DNA from: an uncultured Lachnospiraceae bacterium
Lineage (GTDB): Bacteria; Bacillota; Clostridia; Lachnospirales; Lachnospiraceae
Direction: 5' to 3'
NCBI GenBank assembly: GCA_910579225.1
Contig: CAJTTI010000030.1
Coordinates: 17,253-36,718, forward strand
Length of the DNA: 19,466 bases
Below, piece by piece: positions 1-8,916 of this stretch. Below the pieces are notes generated by a model. The model searched no databases, was not told where the DNA came from, and worked only from the letters and a program-made list of their open reading frames with translations. A program made the position numbers and the translations under genes. The number at the start of each line of letters is the position of its first letter. Position 1 is the first letter of the stretch.

Positions 1-1362
1 GGTGAGGGTACACCGCCGGAAGGCGAGTATGCATCAACAGAAGTAGAAGAAGTCCGGGACTATCTTGTGAATGCAACGGCTGAACTGCCGGTTCTTGCGC
101 TTGCAGAAAAAGCAGAGAAGAGTAAAGAAGCTTCAGGAGATCTGGAAGACTTGTCTGAGAGGCAGGATACAGATTCCATCAGCATTGATGATATTCTGGA
201 TGAATGGGAGCAGAAAAAAGCCCAGGCGGAAGCCGAACTGGAAGCGGCTGCAGAGAAAGAGAGAGAACGTAAGGAGAAAGTGAAGCAGGAGACTGCCGAA
301 CTCATAAAGCTTATAACGGGACCACCAGAAGATTTGCCGGAAGATGTAAGGCAGATTCTGGCGGAAATTGATGAGGAGAAGAAAGCCAAAGAGGCGCCTG
401 TGGTGACAGAAGATGATTTGCCGCCGGAACCGGATGAGGGGGGAGAGGACGAGGAAGAGCCGGAACTGGCAATTGAGAATCTGGAAGAAATAAAAGAATC
501 CTCTCCAGCAGGAAGAAGTATGGAGGACACAGGTTCTTCCAATATGATACAGGAACTGAAACGTTCTCTGGCATCAAAAGTTTCTGATGGTGCGGTCAGT
601 GAGGGACATCTGACTAAAGAGCAGGCAAAGCTGTTTGCATATTTTACTTCGGTGCAGGGAATGAGTCAGCAGCTTTCCGTATTGTTTAAAGAATCTTCCG
701 GCAGGGAGAAGAATAATTCTTCCAGAGGAAATCTGACGATTACAGGAGAGCGGGGGAACGGCAAAACAACTCTTGCTATAGATATTGTAAAAGCGCTTCA
801 GCGCCAGGACCGGATCGGCGGGAAAAAACTGGCCAAGATCAGCGGCAGAAAACTGAACACAAAAGATGTCTATGACGTACTTACCAGGCTGAAAGGCGGT
901 GCACTGATCATCGAAAGTGCCGGAGGGCTGTCTGATGCCACCATGATGGCTCTTAGCCTTGCCATGGAGACCGATACAGGAGGGCTGCTGGTGATCCTGG
1001 AGGACTCAGCAGAAGAGATTCAGCAATTGTTTGTCCGGAACCGAAACTTTGCTTCTAAATTTGATCATACAATTGATATTCCGGTATTTACCAACGACGA
1101 ATTGGTAGCTTTTGGAAAGTCGTATGCACTGGAACAGGAGTATACTTTCGACGAGTTTGGGATCCTGGCTCTGTATGACCGGATCGGGAGCCGGCAGACC
1201 AACGATCATCTGGTAACTGTGGCAGAAGTGAAGGAGATCATTGATGCAGCAATCGAACATGCAGAGAAAGGCAGTTTCCGTCATCTGTTTGAAAAAGTGA
1301 CCAAAAAGAGCGTGGACGAGTTCGGCAATCGTCTGATCCGGGAAGCAGATTTTATGGATTGA
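1..1362 (+). CDS. AAA+ (CbbX-like) ATPase-fold protein with acidic coiled-coil N-terminal part, partial
   Basis: The reading frame is open from base 1, so the gene begins before the window and only its last 453 codons are visible; the GTG at 67 is internal. Order of parts: a charged, probably coiled-coil stretch rich in Glu, Lys and Ala (about 202-300), a very acidic Pro/Glu/Asp stretch (about 415-500), then an AAA+ core. The Walker A motif GERGNGKT is at 745-768. The Walker B position reads LIIES (904-918), where CbbX/SpoVK-type proteins have hhhhDE, so the catalytic acidic pair is altered. The C-terminal part resembles the small helical lid domain of AAA+ proteins. I see no membrane segment in the visible part. 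The ABC-F gene follows after 35 bases, so they may be co-transcribed. The exact function is not recognised; an ATP-binding scaffold or remodelling role is inferred. Confidence 0.75.
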   Translation, partial: GEGTPPEGEYASTEVEEVRDYLVNATAELPVLALAEKAEKSKEASGDLEDLSERQDTDSISIDDILDEWEQKKAQAEAELEAAAEKERERKEKVKQETAELIKLITGPPEDLPEDVRQILAEIDEEKKAKEAPVVTEDDLPPEPDEGGEDEEEPELAIENLEEIKESSPAGRSMEDTGSSNMIQELKRSLASKVSDGAVSEGHLTKEQAKLFAYFTSVQGMSQQLSVLFKESSGREKNNSSRGNLTITGERGNGKTTLAIDIVKALQRQDRIGGKKLAKISGRKLNTKDVYDVLTRLKGGALIIESAGGLSDATMMALSLAMETDTGGLLVILEDSAEEIQQLFVRNRNFASKFDHTIDIPVFTNDELVAFGKSYALEQEYTFDEFGILALYDRIGSRQTNDHLVTVAEVKEIIDAAIEHAEKGSFRHLFEKVTKKSVDEFGNRLIREADFMD

Positions 1363-1397
1363 GTGCAGTGTGACAAGAAGTTGGGGAAGGATGGGGT

Positions 1398-3212
1398 ATG
1401 AATTTACTGACAGCGAAGGAGATACGAAAAAGTTATACGGACAGAGAACTTTTCACAGGCATTGATTTCAGTGTGGAAGAAGGGGACAAGATCGGGATAG
1501 TAGGGATTAACGGAACCGGAAAGTCCACACTTCTCCGAATTCTGGCAGGTGCAGAGGAGCCGGACAGTGGTGAGGTTGTGAGAGGCAATAAGGTCTTTGT
1601 CCGCTATCTGCCTCAGAATCCGGAATTTCCAAAAAGTATGACGATCTATGATTATGTGGTGACGGCAAATAAGACAGAAGACAATGAGTGGAGTATTGCG
1701 GGAGACAGCAAGACGATCTTGAACCTCATGGGGTTTCCGGATGAAAATGAGGTTATTGACCATCTGTCGGGAGGTCAGAAGAAAATGGTGGCGCTTGCGG
1801 CAGCGCTGATGGCCAGCTGTGATATCCTGCTGCTGGATGAACCGACAAACCATCTGAACAGTCAGATGGTTCTCTGGCTGGAACAGGCCCTGATCCGGAG
1901 AAAAGGAGCACTTGTGATGGTGACTCATGACCGTTATTTTCTGGATCGGGTCTGCAGCAGGATCACAGAGATTGATAAAGGAAAGCTGTATCATTATGAG
2001 ACGAATTTTGCAGGATTTCTGGAGGCGAAAGCGGAGAGGGAAGACCGGGAGCTGGCCAGTTACCGGAAGAACAGGAATATTCTCCGTATTGAGCTGGAAT
2101 GGATGAGACGTGGGGCCCGGGCCCGTTCCACCAAGCAGAAAGCACATATACAGAGATATGAGGAATTGAGAGACAGAATAGAAGCCCCGGTTATGGATGG
2201 GAAAGTTGAGGTAAGTACAGTATCCTCCCGGCTGGGCAGGAAAACGCTGGAGCTGGCAGGGGTGACGAAAAGCTATGGGAAGGAAATACTGATCGAAGAC
2301 TTTAGCTATGTGTTCCGGAAAATGGACCGTATCGGCTTTGTGGGGCCCAATGGATGCGGGAAGACTACGATGATGAAAATCATCATGGGCCTGGAAAAGC
2401 CGGACAGAGGAGAAGTGATTACAGGTCCTACAGTGAAGATCGGTTATTTTTCCCAGGAAAATGAATATCTGAACCCAAAGATGCGGGTGATTGATTATAT
2501 TCGCGAGACGGCAGAGTATGTGCAGACAGAAGACGGAAGTGTATCGGCATCCATGATGCTGGAGCGTTTTCTGTTCGACGCAGTACTTCAGTATTCACTG
2601 ATTGAAAAATTGTCCGGTGGAGAGAAAAGACGTCTTTATCTGTTAAAAGTATTGATGGAGGCGCCCAATATCCTGATCCTGGATGAGCCAACTAATGACC
2701 TGGATATTCAGACGCTGGCAATTCTTGAAGATTACCTGGAACGATTCCCGGGTATTTTGATTATGGTATCTCATGACCGTTATTTTCTGGACAAGATGGC
2801 AGAACGTTTGTTTGTTTTTGGAGCAGGCGGGAGGCTCAGACAGTATGAGGGCGGATATTCAGATTACCTGGAGAAACGCCGGCAGGAAGAACAGGCAGAA
2901 GCGGTTAAAAATCAGCCAGTCAGTCGGTCGATTGCAAAAACGGAAAAAGTGAAGACGTCCAGACTTCGGTTTACCTGGCAGGAACAGAGAGATTATGAAT
3001 CCATAGAGGCAGAGATTGAACAGACAGAAGAGAAAATTGCAGCGCTGGAAAAGCAGATAGAACTTGCAGCGACTGATTTTGTGGAACTGAACAGGCTGAC
3101 AAAGGAAAAGGAGGAACAGGAAGGGCTCTTGGAGAAGAAGATGGAGCGGTATCTGTATCTGAGTGACCTTGCAGATCAGATTGAAAAGGAGCAGTGCTCA
3201 CATTCCATTTAA
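1398..3212 (+). CDS. ABC-F family ATPase, Uup-like
   Basis: This is a soluble protein of 604 residues with two ATP-binding cassettes and no membrane segments, the hallmark of the ABC-F family, whose members bind ribosomes and influence translation. Cassette 1 has Walker A GINGTGKST (36-44), signature LSGGQ (123-127) and Walker B ending in D147-E148. Cassette 2 has Walker A GPNGCGKTT (316-324), signature LSGGE (405-409) and D429-E430. The linker between them, about 205-300, is basic and carries an ARARSTKQKA stretch typical of the ABC-F interdomain arm. The last 70 or so residues form a charged coiled coil, as in Uup. The ATG is preceded by a GGAAGGATGGGG purine run. Uup-type function is the best guess; antibiotic-resistance ABC-F proteins are less likely because there is no sign of an attenuator leader upstream. 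Confidence 0.9.
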   Translation: MNLLTAKEIRKSYTDRELFTGIDFSVEEGDKIGIVGINGTGKSTLLRILAGAEEPDSGEVVRGNKVFVRYLPQNPEFPKSMTIYDYVVTANKTEDNEWSIAGDSKTILNLMGFPDENEVIDHLSGGQKKMVALAAALMASCDILLLDEPTNHLNSQMVLWLEQALIRRKGALVMVTHDRYFLDRVCSRITEIDKGKLYHYETNFAGFLEAKAEREDRELASYRKNRNILRIELEWMRRGARARSTKQKAHIQRYEELRDRIEAPVMDGKVEVSTVSSRLGRKTLELAGVTKSYGKEILIEDFSYVFRKMDRIGFVGPNGCGKTTMMKIIMGLEKPDRGEVITGPTVKIGYFSQENEYLNPKMRVIDYIRETAEYVQTEDGSVSASMMLERFLFDAVLQYSLIEKLSGGEKRRLYLLKVLMEAPNILILDEPTNDLDIQTLAILEDYLERFPGILIMVSHDRYFLDKMAERLFVFGAGGRLRQYEGGYSDYLEKRRQEEQAEAVKNQPVSRSIAKTEKVKTSRLRFTWQEQRDYESIEAEIEQTEEKIAALEKQIELAATDFVELNRLTKEKEEQEGLLEKKMERYLYLSDLADQIEKEQCSHSI

Positions 3213-3252
3213 AATTCTGGGAAAAATTTCATTCGGTCGTCTTTATAAAAAG

Positions 3253-3284
3253 TTCGTGCATCCTTAAAAAAAGTATGTTACAAT
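3253..3284 (+). promoter_or_regulatory. Putative sigma-A promoter of the phospholipase-larE-tcdA-addBA cluster
   Basis: A TACAAT hexamer at 3279-3284 lies in the AT-rich gap after the ABC-F gene and 47 bases before the next start codon. The best -35 candidate, TTCGTG at 3253-3258, is weak and spaced 20 bases away, so the -10 box is the main support. No convincing terminator is visible between 3213 and 3250. Confidence 0.45.
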
Positions 3285-3331
3285 GTAGTTGGTTTGGGTG
3301 TACATTGATCTGAGAGGATGGAGGATTTCGA

Positions 3332-3910
3332 ATGAGAAAAAAATCACATATATCACTGGCGCGTTTTCTGGTCAGAGTAGCCGGGGATGATGTGCTGAGG
3401 CGGAGATGGAAGGCATTTTATGTGGGGAATTTGCTGCCGGACTGCAGGCCGTCTTTTCTGACGGTTCGTCATGAATATGAAGAGACCTTTGAGCTGGTGG
3501 AACGCAAGATCCGGAGTCTGACAGAGAATGCAGAGCGACGGATGGAGGATTCCATGCGCTATATGATTGATCTGGGGCAGGTCTTCCATTATATTGCGGA
3601 TTATTTTACTTTTCCGCATAACAGTAATTATCCAGGCAGTTTAAAAGATCACTGCATCTATGAGAAATATCTGAAATTCCGGCTCCGTTCTTATATTCGT
3701 GAGAGAGCCTGTACGCTTTGTGTAGAGGAAGGAGCGCAACTTTATTCGGTGGAAGATATTCTGGAGTATATTCGCAGAAACCATCAGGAATATATGAAAG
3801 AATTCCGGAGTGTGGAAGAAGATTGTGAGTATATTACCAGGGTATGTCTGCAGGTTCTGGCAGCTATGGTGTACCTGGTGCATGGTCCGGCTGCGGCAAC
3901 AGCGGCATAG
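3332..3910 (+). CDS. Zinc-dependent phospholipase C family protein
   Basis: The protein has 192 residues. Its pattern is that of the zinc-dependent phospholipase C / S1-P1 nuclease fold family found in Clostridia: His6 near the N-terminus, GNLLPD (32-37), His86 in an FHYIADYFTFPHN block (85-97), and His107 with Glu111 in the HCIYEKYL block. These His, Asp and Glu residues are the likely metal ligands. There is no signal peptide, so unlike secreted clostridial alpha-toxins it should act in the cytoplasm, and the substrate cannot be told from sequence. The start is an ATG about 12 bases after GAGGATGGAGG. It is the first gene of a tight + strand cluster; larE follows after 11 bases. Confidence 0.8.
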   Translation: MRKKSHISLARFLVRVAGDDVLRRRWKAFYVGNLLPDCRPSFLTVRHEYEETFELVERKIRSLTENAERRMEDSMRYMIDLGQVFHYIADYFTFPHNSNYPGSLKDHCIYEKYLKFRLRSYIRERACTLCVEEGAQLYSVEDILEYIRRNHQEYMKEFRSVEEDCEYITRVCLQVLAAMVYLVHGPAAATAA

Positions 3911-3921
3911 AGGTGAAGTGT

Positions 3922-4749
3922 ATGGCATATAGAGATGATCTGGAACAGAAATATAAACAATTAATAAACCGGATCGCTTCAGCGGAGAAGGTGGCCATTG
4001 CCTTCTCCGGGGGAGTGGATTCGGTTTTTTTGCTCTATGCGGCAAAAGAGGCTCTTGGAAATCAGGTGTTGGCATTAACAGTTTCGCTTCGGGCAATGCC
4101 CGGAAGAGAACTTCAGGAGGCGAAGGATTTCTGCAGACAGAACGGGATCCGGCATCGGATCGAGCGGGTGGATGAATTTTCCATTCCGGGTTTTGCAGAG
4201 AATCCGCCGGACCGATGTTATTTGTGCAAAAAAATATTGTTTCAAAAGATGTTGGAGGCAGCGGGGGCGGAAGGCTTTCCGGTACTGATGGAAGGTTCTA
4301 ACCTGGATGATCAGGGAGATTACCGTCCAGGGCTTCGGGCGCTTCGGGAATTGCAGATCCAGAGTCCGCTGAAGGATGGCAGCTTTACCAAGGCGGAGAT
4401 CCGGGAGATGTCCAGAAGGCTTTTGCTCTCCACCTGGTCAAAGCCATCCATGGCATGTCTGGCTTCGCGGTTTGTGTACGGGGAGCAGATTACACCAGAG
4501 AAGATGACCATGGTGGAGAAGGCAGAGGAATATCTGACAGAACTTGGCTTTGTGCAGCGCCGGGTTCGGATGCACGGGAGCCTGGCCAGGATTGAACTGT
4601 TGCCGGAGGATATTCCTTCCATAATGGAAGCAGGGAAATACAGGCAGATACAGGAACGTCTGGCAGGACTGGGATTCTCTTATGTGACTCTGGATCTGAA
4701 AGGATTTGAGAGCGGAAGTATGAACAGGAGTCTGGATGATGAGAAATGA
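3922..4749 (+). CDS. larE: ATP-dependent sacrificial sulfur transferase LarE
   Basis: LarE adenylates the pyridinium-dicarboxylate precursor of the nickel-pincer nucleotide cofactor and inserts sulfur into it. The PP-loop motif SGGVDS is at residues 29-34. Three cysteines stand out: C99 and C102 in a CYLC block and C179 in MACLASR. L. plantarum LarE relies on a single sacrificial Cys at the last position, whereas the three-Cys type described from Thermotoga and methanogens holds a [4Fe-4S] cluster, so this copy is inferred to be the cluster type. I chose the ATG at 3922 (275 residues) because GAGGTGAAG precedes it; the open frame extends back to 3844 but overlaps the previous gene and adds an atypical Gly/Ser-rich tail. 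No larA, larB or larC is visible here. The end overlaps tcdA by 14 bases. Confidence 0.88.
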   Translation: MAYRDDLEQKYKQLINRIASAEKVAIAFSGGVDSVFLLYAAKEALGNQVLALTVSLRAMPGRELQEAKDFCRQNGIRHRIERVDEFSIPGFAENPPDRCYLCKKILFQKMLEAAGAEGFPVLMEGSNLDDQGDYRPGLRALRELQIQSPLKDGSFTKAEIREMSRRLLLSTWSKPSMACLASRFVYGEQITPEKMTMVEKAEEYLTELGFVQRRVRMHGSLARIELLPEDIPSIMEAGKYRQIQERLAGLGFSYVTLDLKGFESGSMNRSLDDEK

Positions 4750-5461
4750 GACATTTGCAAGGACAGAGCTCCTGATCGGAGAGGAAGGATTACGCCGGCT
4801 TCAGGAGGCGAGGGTGGCGGTCTTCGGCATCGGAGGCGTGGGCGGCCATGCAGTGGAAGCACTGGCAAGGAGCGGCATCGGATATTTTCTGCTTGTGGAT
4901 GACGATGTGGTCAGCGAGAGCAATCTGAACCGGCAGATTATCGCTCTTCGCAGCAGCGTTGGGCAGATGAAGACAAAGGTCATGAAAGCACGGATCGCCG
5001 ATATCTGCCCGGAGACGGAGGTGGAGACGAGAGAGTGCTTTTTTCTTCCGGAAAATGCAGATTCCTTTGATTTTCAGGCATATGATTACGTGGTGGATGC
5101 CATTGATACCATATCCGGAAAGCTGGAGCTGGCAGAATGTTGTCAGAAAGCAGGGACGCCTCTCATCAGTGCCATGGGAGCGGGAAATAAGATGGATCCG
5201 GGAAGGTTTGTGGTGACGGATATCTATCGGACACAGGTTTGTCCGCTGGCGCGGGTCATGCGGCGGGAACTGAAGAAACGGGGAATCGAAAGACTGAAAG
5301 TTGTCTATTCCACAGAGGAAGCCATAACACCGAAAAAGCAACTCCGGGCAGAGGGCTCGGGAAAAGTGGTCCCGGGGAGTATGGCGTTTGTGCCGGGAGC
5401 GGCGGGGCTTTTGTTGGCTTCGGAGGTGGTGAAAGACCTGCTGTCCGACACCGGGCAGTGA
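4736..5461 (+). CDS. tcdA: tRNA threonylcarbamoyladenosine dehydratase (TcdA, ThiF/E1-like)
   Basis: TcdA uses ATP to cyclise t6A at position 37 of ANN-decoding tRNAs to ct6A. The 241-residue protein has the E1-like nucleotide-binding loop GIGGVGG (31-37), the VDDDVVSESNLNRQ block (54-67) that binds ATP and metal, and a DAIDT motif (121-125). The QVCPLARVMRRELKKRGI stretch (168-184) and STEEAITPK fit the TcdA/CsdL branch rather than MoeB or ThiF, which carry CxxC zinc pairs. Two tandem ATG codons at 4736 and 4739 could both serve as start; AGGAG lies just upstream inside larE. The 14-base overlap with larE implies translational coupling. addB follows after about 60 bases. Confidence 0.9.
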   Translation: MMRNETFARTELLIGEEGLRRLQEARVAVFGIGGVGGHAVEALARSGIGYFLLVDDDVVSESNLNRQIIALRSSVGQMKTKVMKARIADICPETEVETRECFFLPENADSFDFQAYDYVVDAIDTISGKLELAECCQKAGTPLISAMGAGNKMDPGRFVVTDIYRTQVCPLARVMRRELKKRGIERLKVVYSTEEAITPKKQLRAEGSGKVVPGSMAFVPGAAGLLLASEVVKDLLSDTGQ

Positions 5462-5522
5462 GGGCTGGTATGGCAGCAGGCGCAGTGCCGGATGAAAAAC
5501 GGTGCATAACAGGGAGGAGCAG

Positions 5523-8500
5523 ATGGCATTACAGTTAATTCTGGGAAATTCCGGGGCCGGAAAATCCCATTACATATTTGAGAAGATCATAAAAGAAGCG
5601 GAAGAGGCGCCCGGGAAGCAGTTTCTGGTTATTGTGCCGGAGCAGTTTACCATGCAGACGCAGAAGGATCTGGTCATGATGCATCCCCGAAGGGGGATTA
5701 TGAATATTGATGTGCTGAGCTTTGAGCGCCTTGCCCACAGAGTTTTTGCAGAGGTGGGTGGCGAACAGCGGAAGATTCTGGAGGATACAGGGAAAAATCT
5801 GATCCTGCGGCGTCTGGCAGAGGAGAAAAAAGATGAACTGACGCTTCTGGGTGGTAATATGAAAAAGCTGGGGTATATCTCAGAGATCAAGTCGCTTCTG
5901 TCAGAATTTGCCCAGTACCGGGTGACTTCCGGGCAGCTGGAAGAGATGATGAAGCGAAATCAGAGCAATCCTCAGCTTTATTTTAAGCTGAAGGATATGA
6001 AGATCATCTATGACAGCTTTCAGGCGTATCTGGAAGGGACGTATCTGACGGCAGAAGAATTGCTGGGAGCGCTGGAGCAGTCGGTGGAGCGGTCCGAGGC
6101 AGTGCGGGGAAGTGTGATCGTGCTGGACGGGTATACCGGATTTACACCGGTTCAGTTAAGCCTGCTTAAGAAGCTCCTGACCCTGGCAGAGAAGGTGAGC
6201 GTGACGCTGACTATGGATGCGGCGGAGGACCCTTTTGCTCCGGGGGCGGAGTATGAACTGTTTCACATGACAAAGAAAACAATTCGCAGCCTGGTCACTC
6301 TGGCGGAGGAGGCAAAAGTACCGGTGAAAAAGCCAGTGCTTTTAAAAGACGCCGGAAACTGCCGGTTCCTTCAGGCACCGGCACTGGGCTTTCTGGAGTC
6401 CAACGTCTTCCGGCGCCGGAAAAGGTGCTGGAAGAAGGAGACAGAAGAAGTGGCGCTGTATGCTGCGTACAGCCCCCGGGCGGAAGCAGAGATGGTGGGG
6501 GGAATAATCCAGCGTCTGGTGCGGGATGAAGGGTTCCGGTATCGGGATATGGCAGTGGTGACCGGGGATCTGGAGCTTTACGGGACACTGATGGAGCAGG
6601 TGTTTGCAATGCTCCGGATCCCTGGCTTTATGGACCGGAAAAAGGATGTGCTGAAAAACCCCTTCGTGGAATTTTTGAGAGCATTGATGGCGGTGATCCA
6701 GGAGGATTTTGCCTATGAGCCTATGTTTCGGCTGCTCAGAAGTGGTATGACCAGGGTTTCCCGGGAAGAGACAGATCGCCTGGAAAATTATGTGATCGCC
6801 AGGGGGATCCGGGGATTTTCCGGATGGAACCGGGAGTGGAAACGCCCGCTTCGGGGAATGGAGGAAGAAGAGCTCACAGAGCTCAATGAAATCCGCACAA
6901 GGGCAGTACAGGGGCTTTCGGAGCTTCGGAAGCATCTGAAGGATAAGGATAGGGGCACCAGGAGTATGACCCGGGCGGTCTACGATTATCTGACCGGCCT
7001 CCGGATCCAGCAACGGCTGAAAGAGTATGAGGAGCGGTTCCAGACGGCAGGGGATCACTCCCGCTCCAGAGAATATGGGCAGATCTACGGGATGGTCATG
7101 GAGCTTTTTGACAAGATGGTCATGCTGCTTGGGGAGTGCAGGATGCCGTTTTCAGAGTACACGGAACTTCTGGATGCGGGTCTGTCGGAGATGAAGGTGG
7201 GGCTGATCCCTGCAGGAACGGATCAGGTGGTCGTGGGCGATATGGAGAGAAGCCGGTTAAAGGACATTAAGGTCCTGTTCTTTGTGGGGGTTAATGAGGG
7301 CAGTGTGCCCAAGGTAAAGAGCAGGGGAGGGATCCTTTCGGAGATGGACCGGGAGATCCTTTCGGAGCAGGAGACAGAGCTTGCCCCCACGTCAAGGCAG
7401 GAGGCATATATTCAGAAATTCTATATTTACCTGAACCTGACCAAGCCGTCCCGCCGGCTGTACCTGAGCTGGAGCCGGACGGATGCGGATGGGAGCGCGC
7501 TGCGCCCGTCCTGGCTGATTCCTCAGATTCGCCAGCTTTTCCCCGGGGTGCCGGTGGGGGCTGCAGAAGAAAGCGTTGTCCTGGACCGGCTGGTGACGCC
7601 CTATGGCAGTATGGGAGAGCTTACAGAGGCGGTGGAGGCGGTACGGGCACAGGGAGCAGAACCGGAGCAGGTGACGTTGCTTCAGTGGTACGGGGATCAG
7701 AAAGAGTGGCAGGAGAAACTCAGCCGGCTGATGGATGCCGCCTGTTATGCCAGCCGGGAGAACGGTATTGGGCGGGCGGCGGCCAGAGCGCTCTATGGGA
7801 CGCTGCTGGAAGGAAGCGTCACCAGACTGGAGCGGTTCGCGGCGTGTGCCTACTCCCATTTTCTTCAGTATGGACTGGGACTTCGGGAACGGGAGACCTG
7901 GGGACTGGAAGCCGTGGATATGGGAAATGTGTTCCACGGCGCGCTGAAATATTTTTCTGATCAGATTGAGGAAAGTCCTTACGACTGGTTCCATGTGCCG
8001 GATGAGATGCGGGATGCGTGGATGGAGCAGGCGCTGGAACGTGCCATGGAGGACTATGCAGATCGGGTGCTCTCCGGGCGCGCTCAGGATGCTTATGTGC
8101 TGGAACGAGTGCGACGGATTGGAAAGCGCACGGCCTGGGCAGTCCTGCGTCAGCTCCAGAAAGGTTCCTTTGTGCCAGAGGAGACAGAGGTTTCCTTCCG
8201 GAATCTGGAGCAGCTTCCCAGTGTCTCGCTCCTGCTGTCTGAAGATGAGCGCATGCGGCTCCAGGGACGGATCGACCGGATTGACGTGTGCCGGGAAGAG
8301 GGAAAGACCTACGTGCGCGTCATCGACTATAAGAGCGGGAGCACAAGATTTGACCTGACCAGCATTTATTACGGATTGCAGTTGCAGCTTGTAGTGTATC
8401 TGAATGCAGCCATGGATACGATGAAGGCGAAGCAGGAGGGAGAAGTGCATCCGGCGGGGATGTTTTACTATCATATCGAAGATCCCCTTCTGGACTATGA

Positions 8501-8903
8501 AGAGTCAGAGGTACCGGAACAAAAGCTCTTAAAGGCACTTGCCTGGAATGGGCTGGCCAGTGGGGATCAGGAGGTGCTGGCGCTGATGGATCGGGAACTG
8601 GCTTCCGGCTCCGATATCCTTCCGGTCCGGCTGAAAAAGGATGGAGGCTTTACAGCGTCTTCCTCAGTGGCGGAGGAAGAGCAGTTCCTGAAGCTGACCC
8701 GTCATGTACAGAAGAAGCTTGTGGAATACGGAGAGCGGATTCTGAAAGGAGATATCCGCATGGAGCCCTATGAGCTGGGCGCTGAGGACGCCTGCAGGTT
8801 CTGTCCCTACCACAGTGTCTGCGGGTTTGACGGCAGGCTGGAGGGCTGTACGAAGCGGCGGCTTCGCCCCATGGAACGCTGGGAGGTCTGGGAGAGACTA
8901 TAA
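5523..8903 (+). CDS. addB: ATP-dependent helicase/deoxyribonuclease subunit B (AddB)
   Basis: AddB pairs with AddA to resect double-strand DNA ends and to recognise Chi before RecA loading. With the ATG at 5523 the protein has 1126 residues, close to B. subtilis AddB (about 1166); the GTG at 5502 is in frame but lies before the AGGGAGGAG ribosome site, so it is rejected. Walker A GNSGAGKS is at residues 8-15. The C-terminal RecB-like nuclease carries IDYKSG around D935-K937. Four cysteines, C775 and then C1091-x2-C1094-x5-C1100, match the AddB iron-sulfur staple that closes the nuclease domain. All these functional residues are present, so the protein should be active. addA starts 13 bases after its stop codon. 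Confidence 0.96.
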   Translation: MALQLILGNSGAGKSHYIFEKIIKEAEEAPGKQFLVIVPEQFTMQTQKDLVMMHPRRGIMNIDVLSFERLAHRVFAEVGGEQRKILEDTGKNLILRRLAEEKKDELTLLGGNMKKLGYISEIKSLLSEFAQYRVTSGQLEEMMKRNQSNPQLYFKLKDMKIIYDSFQAYLEGTYLTAEELLGALEQSVERSEAVRGSVIVLDGYTGFTPVQLSLLKKLLTLAEKVSVTLTMDAAEDPFAPGAEYELFHMTKKTIRSLVTLAEEAKVPVKKPVLLKDAGNCRFLQAPALGFLESNVFRRRKRCWKKETEEVALYAAYSPRAEAEMVGGIIQRLVRDEGFRYRDMAVVTGDLELYGTLMEQVFAMLRIPGFMDRKKDVLKNPFVEFLRALMAVIQEDFAYEPMFRLLRSGMTRVSREETDRLENYVIARGIRGFSGWNREWKRPLRGMEEEELTELNEIRTRAVQGLSELRKHLKDKDRGTRSMTRAVYDYLTGLRIQQRLKEYEERFQTAGDHSRSREYGQIYGMVMELFDKMVMLLGECRMPFSEYTELLDAGLSEMKVGLIPAGTDQVVVGDMERSRLKDIKVLFFVGVNEGSVPKVKSRGGILSEMDREILSEQETELAPTSRQEAYIQKFYIYLNLTKPSRRLYLSWSRTDADGSALRPSWLIPQIRQLFPGVPVGAAEESVVLDRLVTPYGSMGELTEAVEAVRAQGAEPEQVTLLQWYGDQKEWQEKLSRLMDAACYASRENGIGRAAARALYGTLLEGSVTRLERFAACAYSHFLQYGLGLRERETWGLEAVDMGNVFHGALKYFSDQIEESPYDWFHVPDEMRDAWMEQALERAMEDYADRVLSGRAQDAYVLERVRRIGKRTAWAVLRQLQKGSFVPEETEVSFRNLEQLPSVSLLLSEDERMRLQGRIDRIDVCREEGKTYVRVIDYKSGSTRFDLTSIYYGLQLQLVVYLNAAMDTMKAKQEGEVHPAGMFYYHIEDPLLDYEESEVPEQKLLKALAWNGLASGDQEVLALMDRELASGSDILPVRLKKDGGFTASSSVAEEEQFLKLTRHVQKKLVEYGERILKGDIRMEPYELGAEDACRFCPYHSVCGFDGRLEGCTKRRLRPMERWEVWERL

Positions 8904-8916
8904 TTCGGGAGAAATT

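Noticed and set aside
3213..3252. Possible terminator after the ABC-F gene
   Set aside because: AAATT and AAATTT runs occur, but no GC-rich stem followed by a T-run can be formed, so no terminator is claimed.
7392..8474. A 360-codon - strand frame inside addB
   Set aside because: It is antisense to the AddB coding sequence, rich in His and Pro as is typical of shadow frames in GC-rich genes, and has no start signal.
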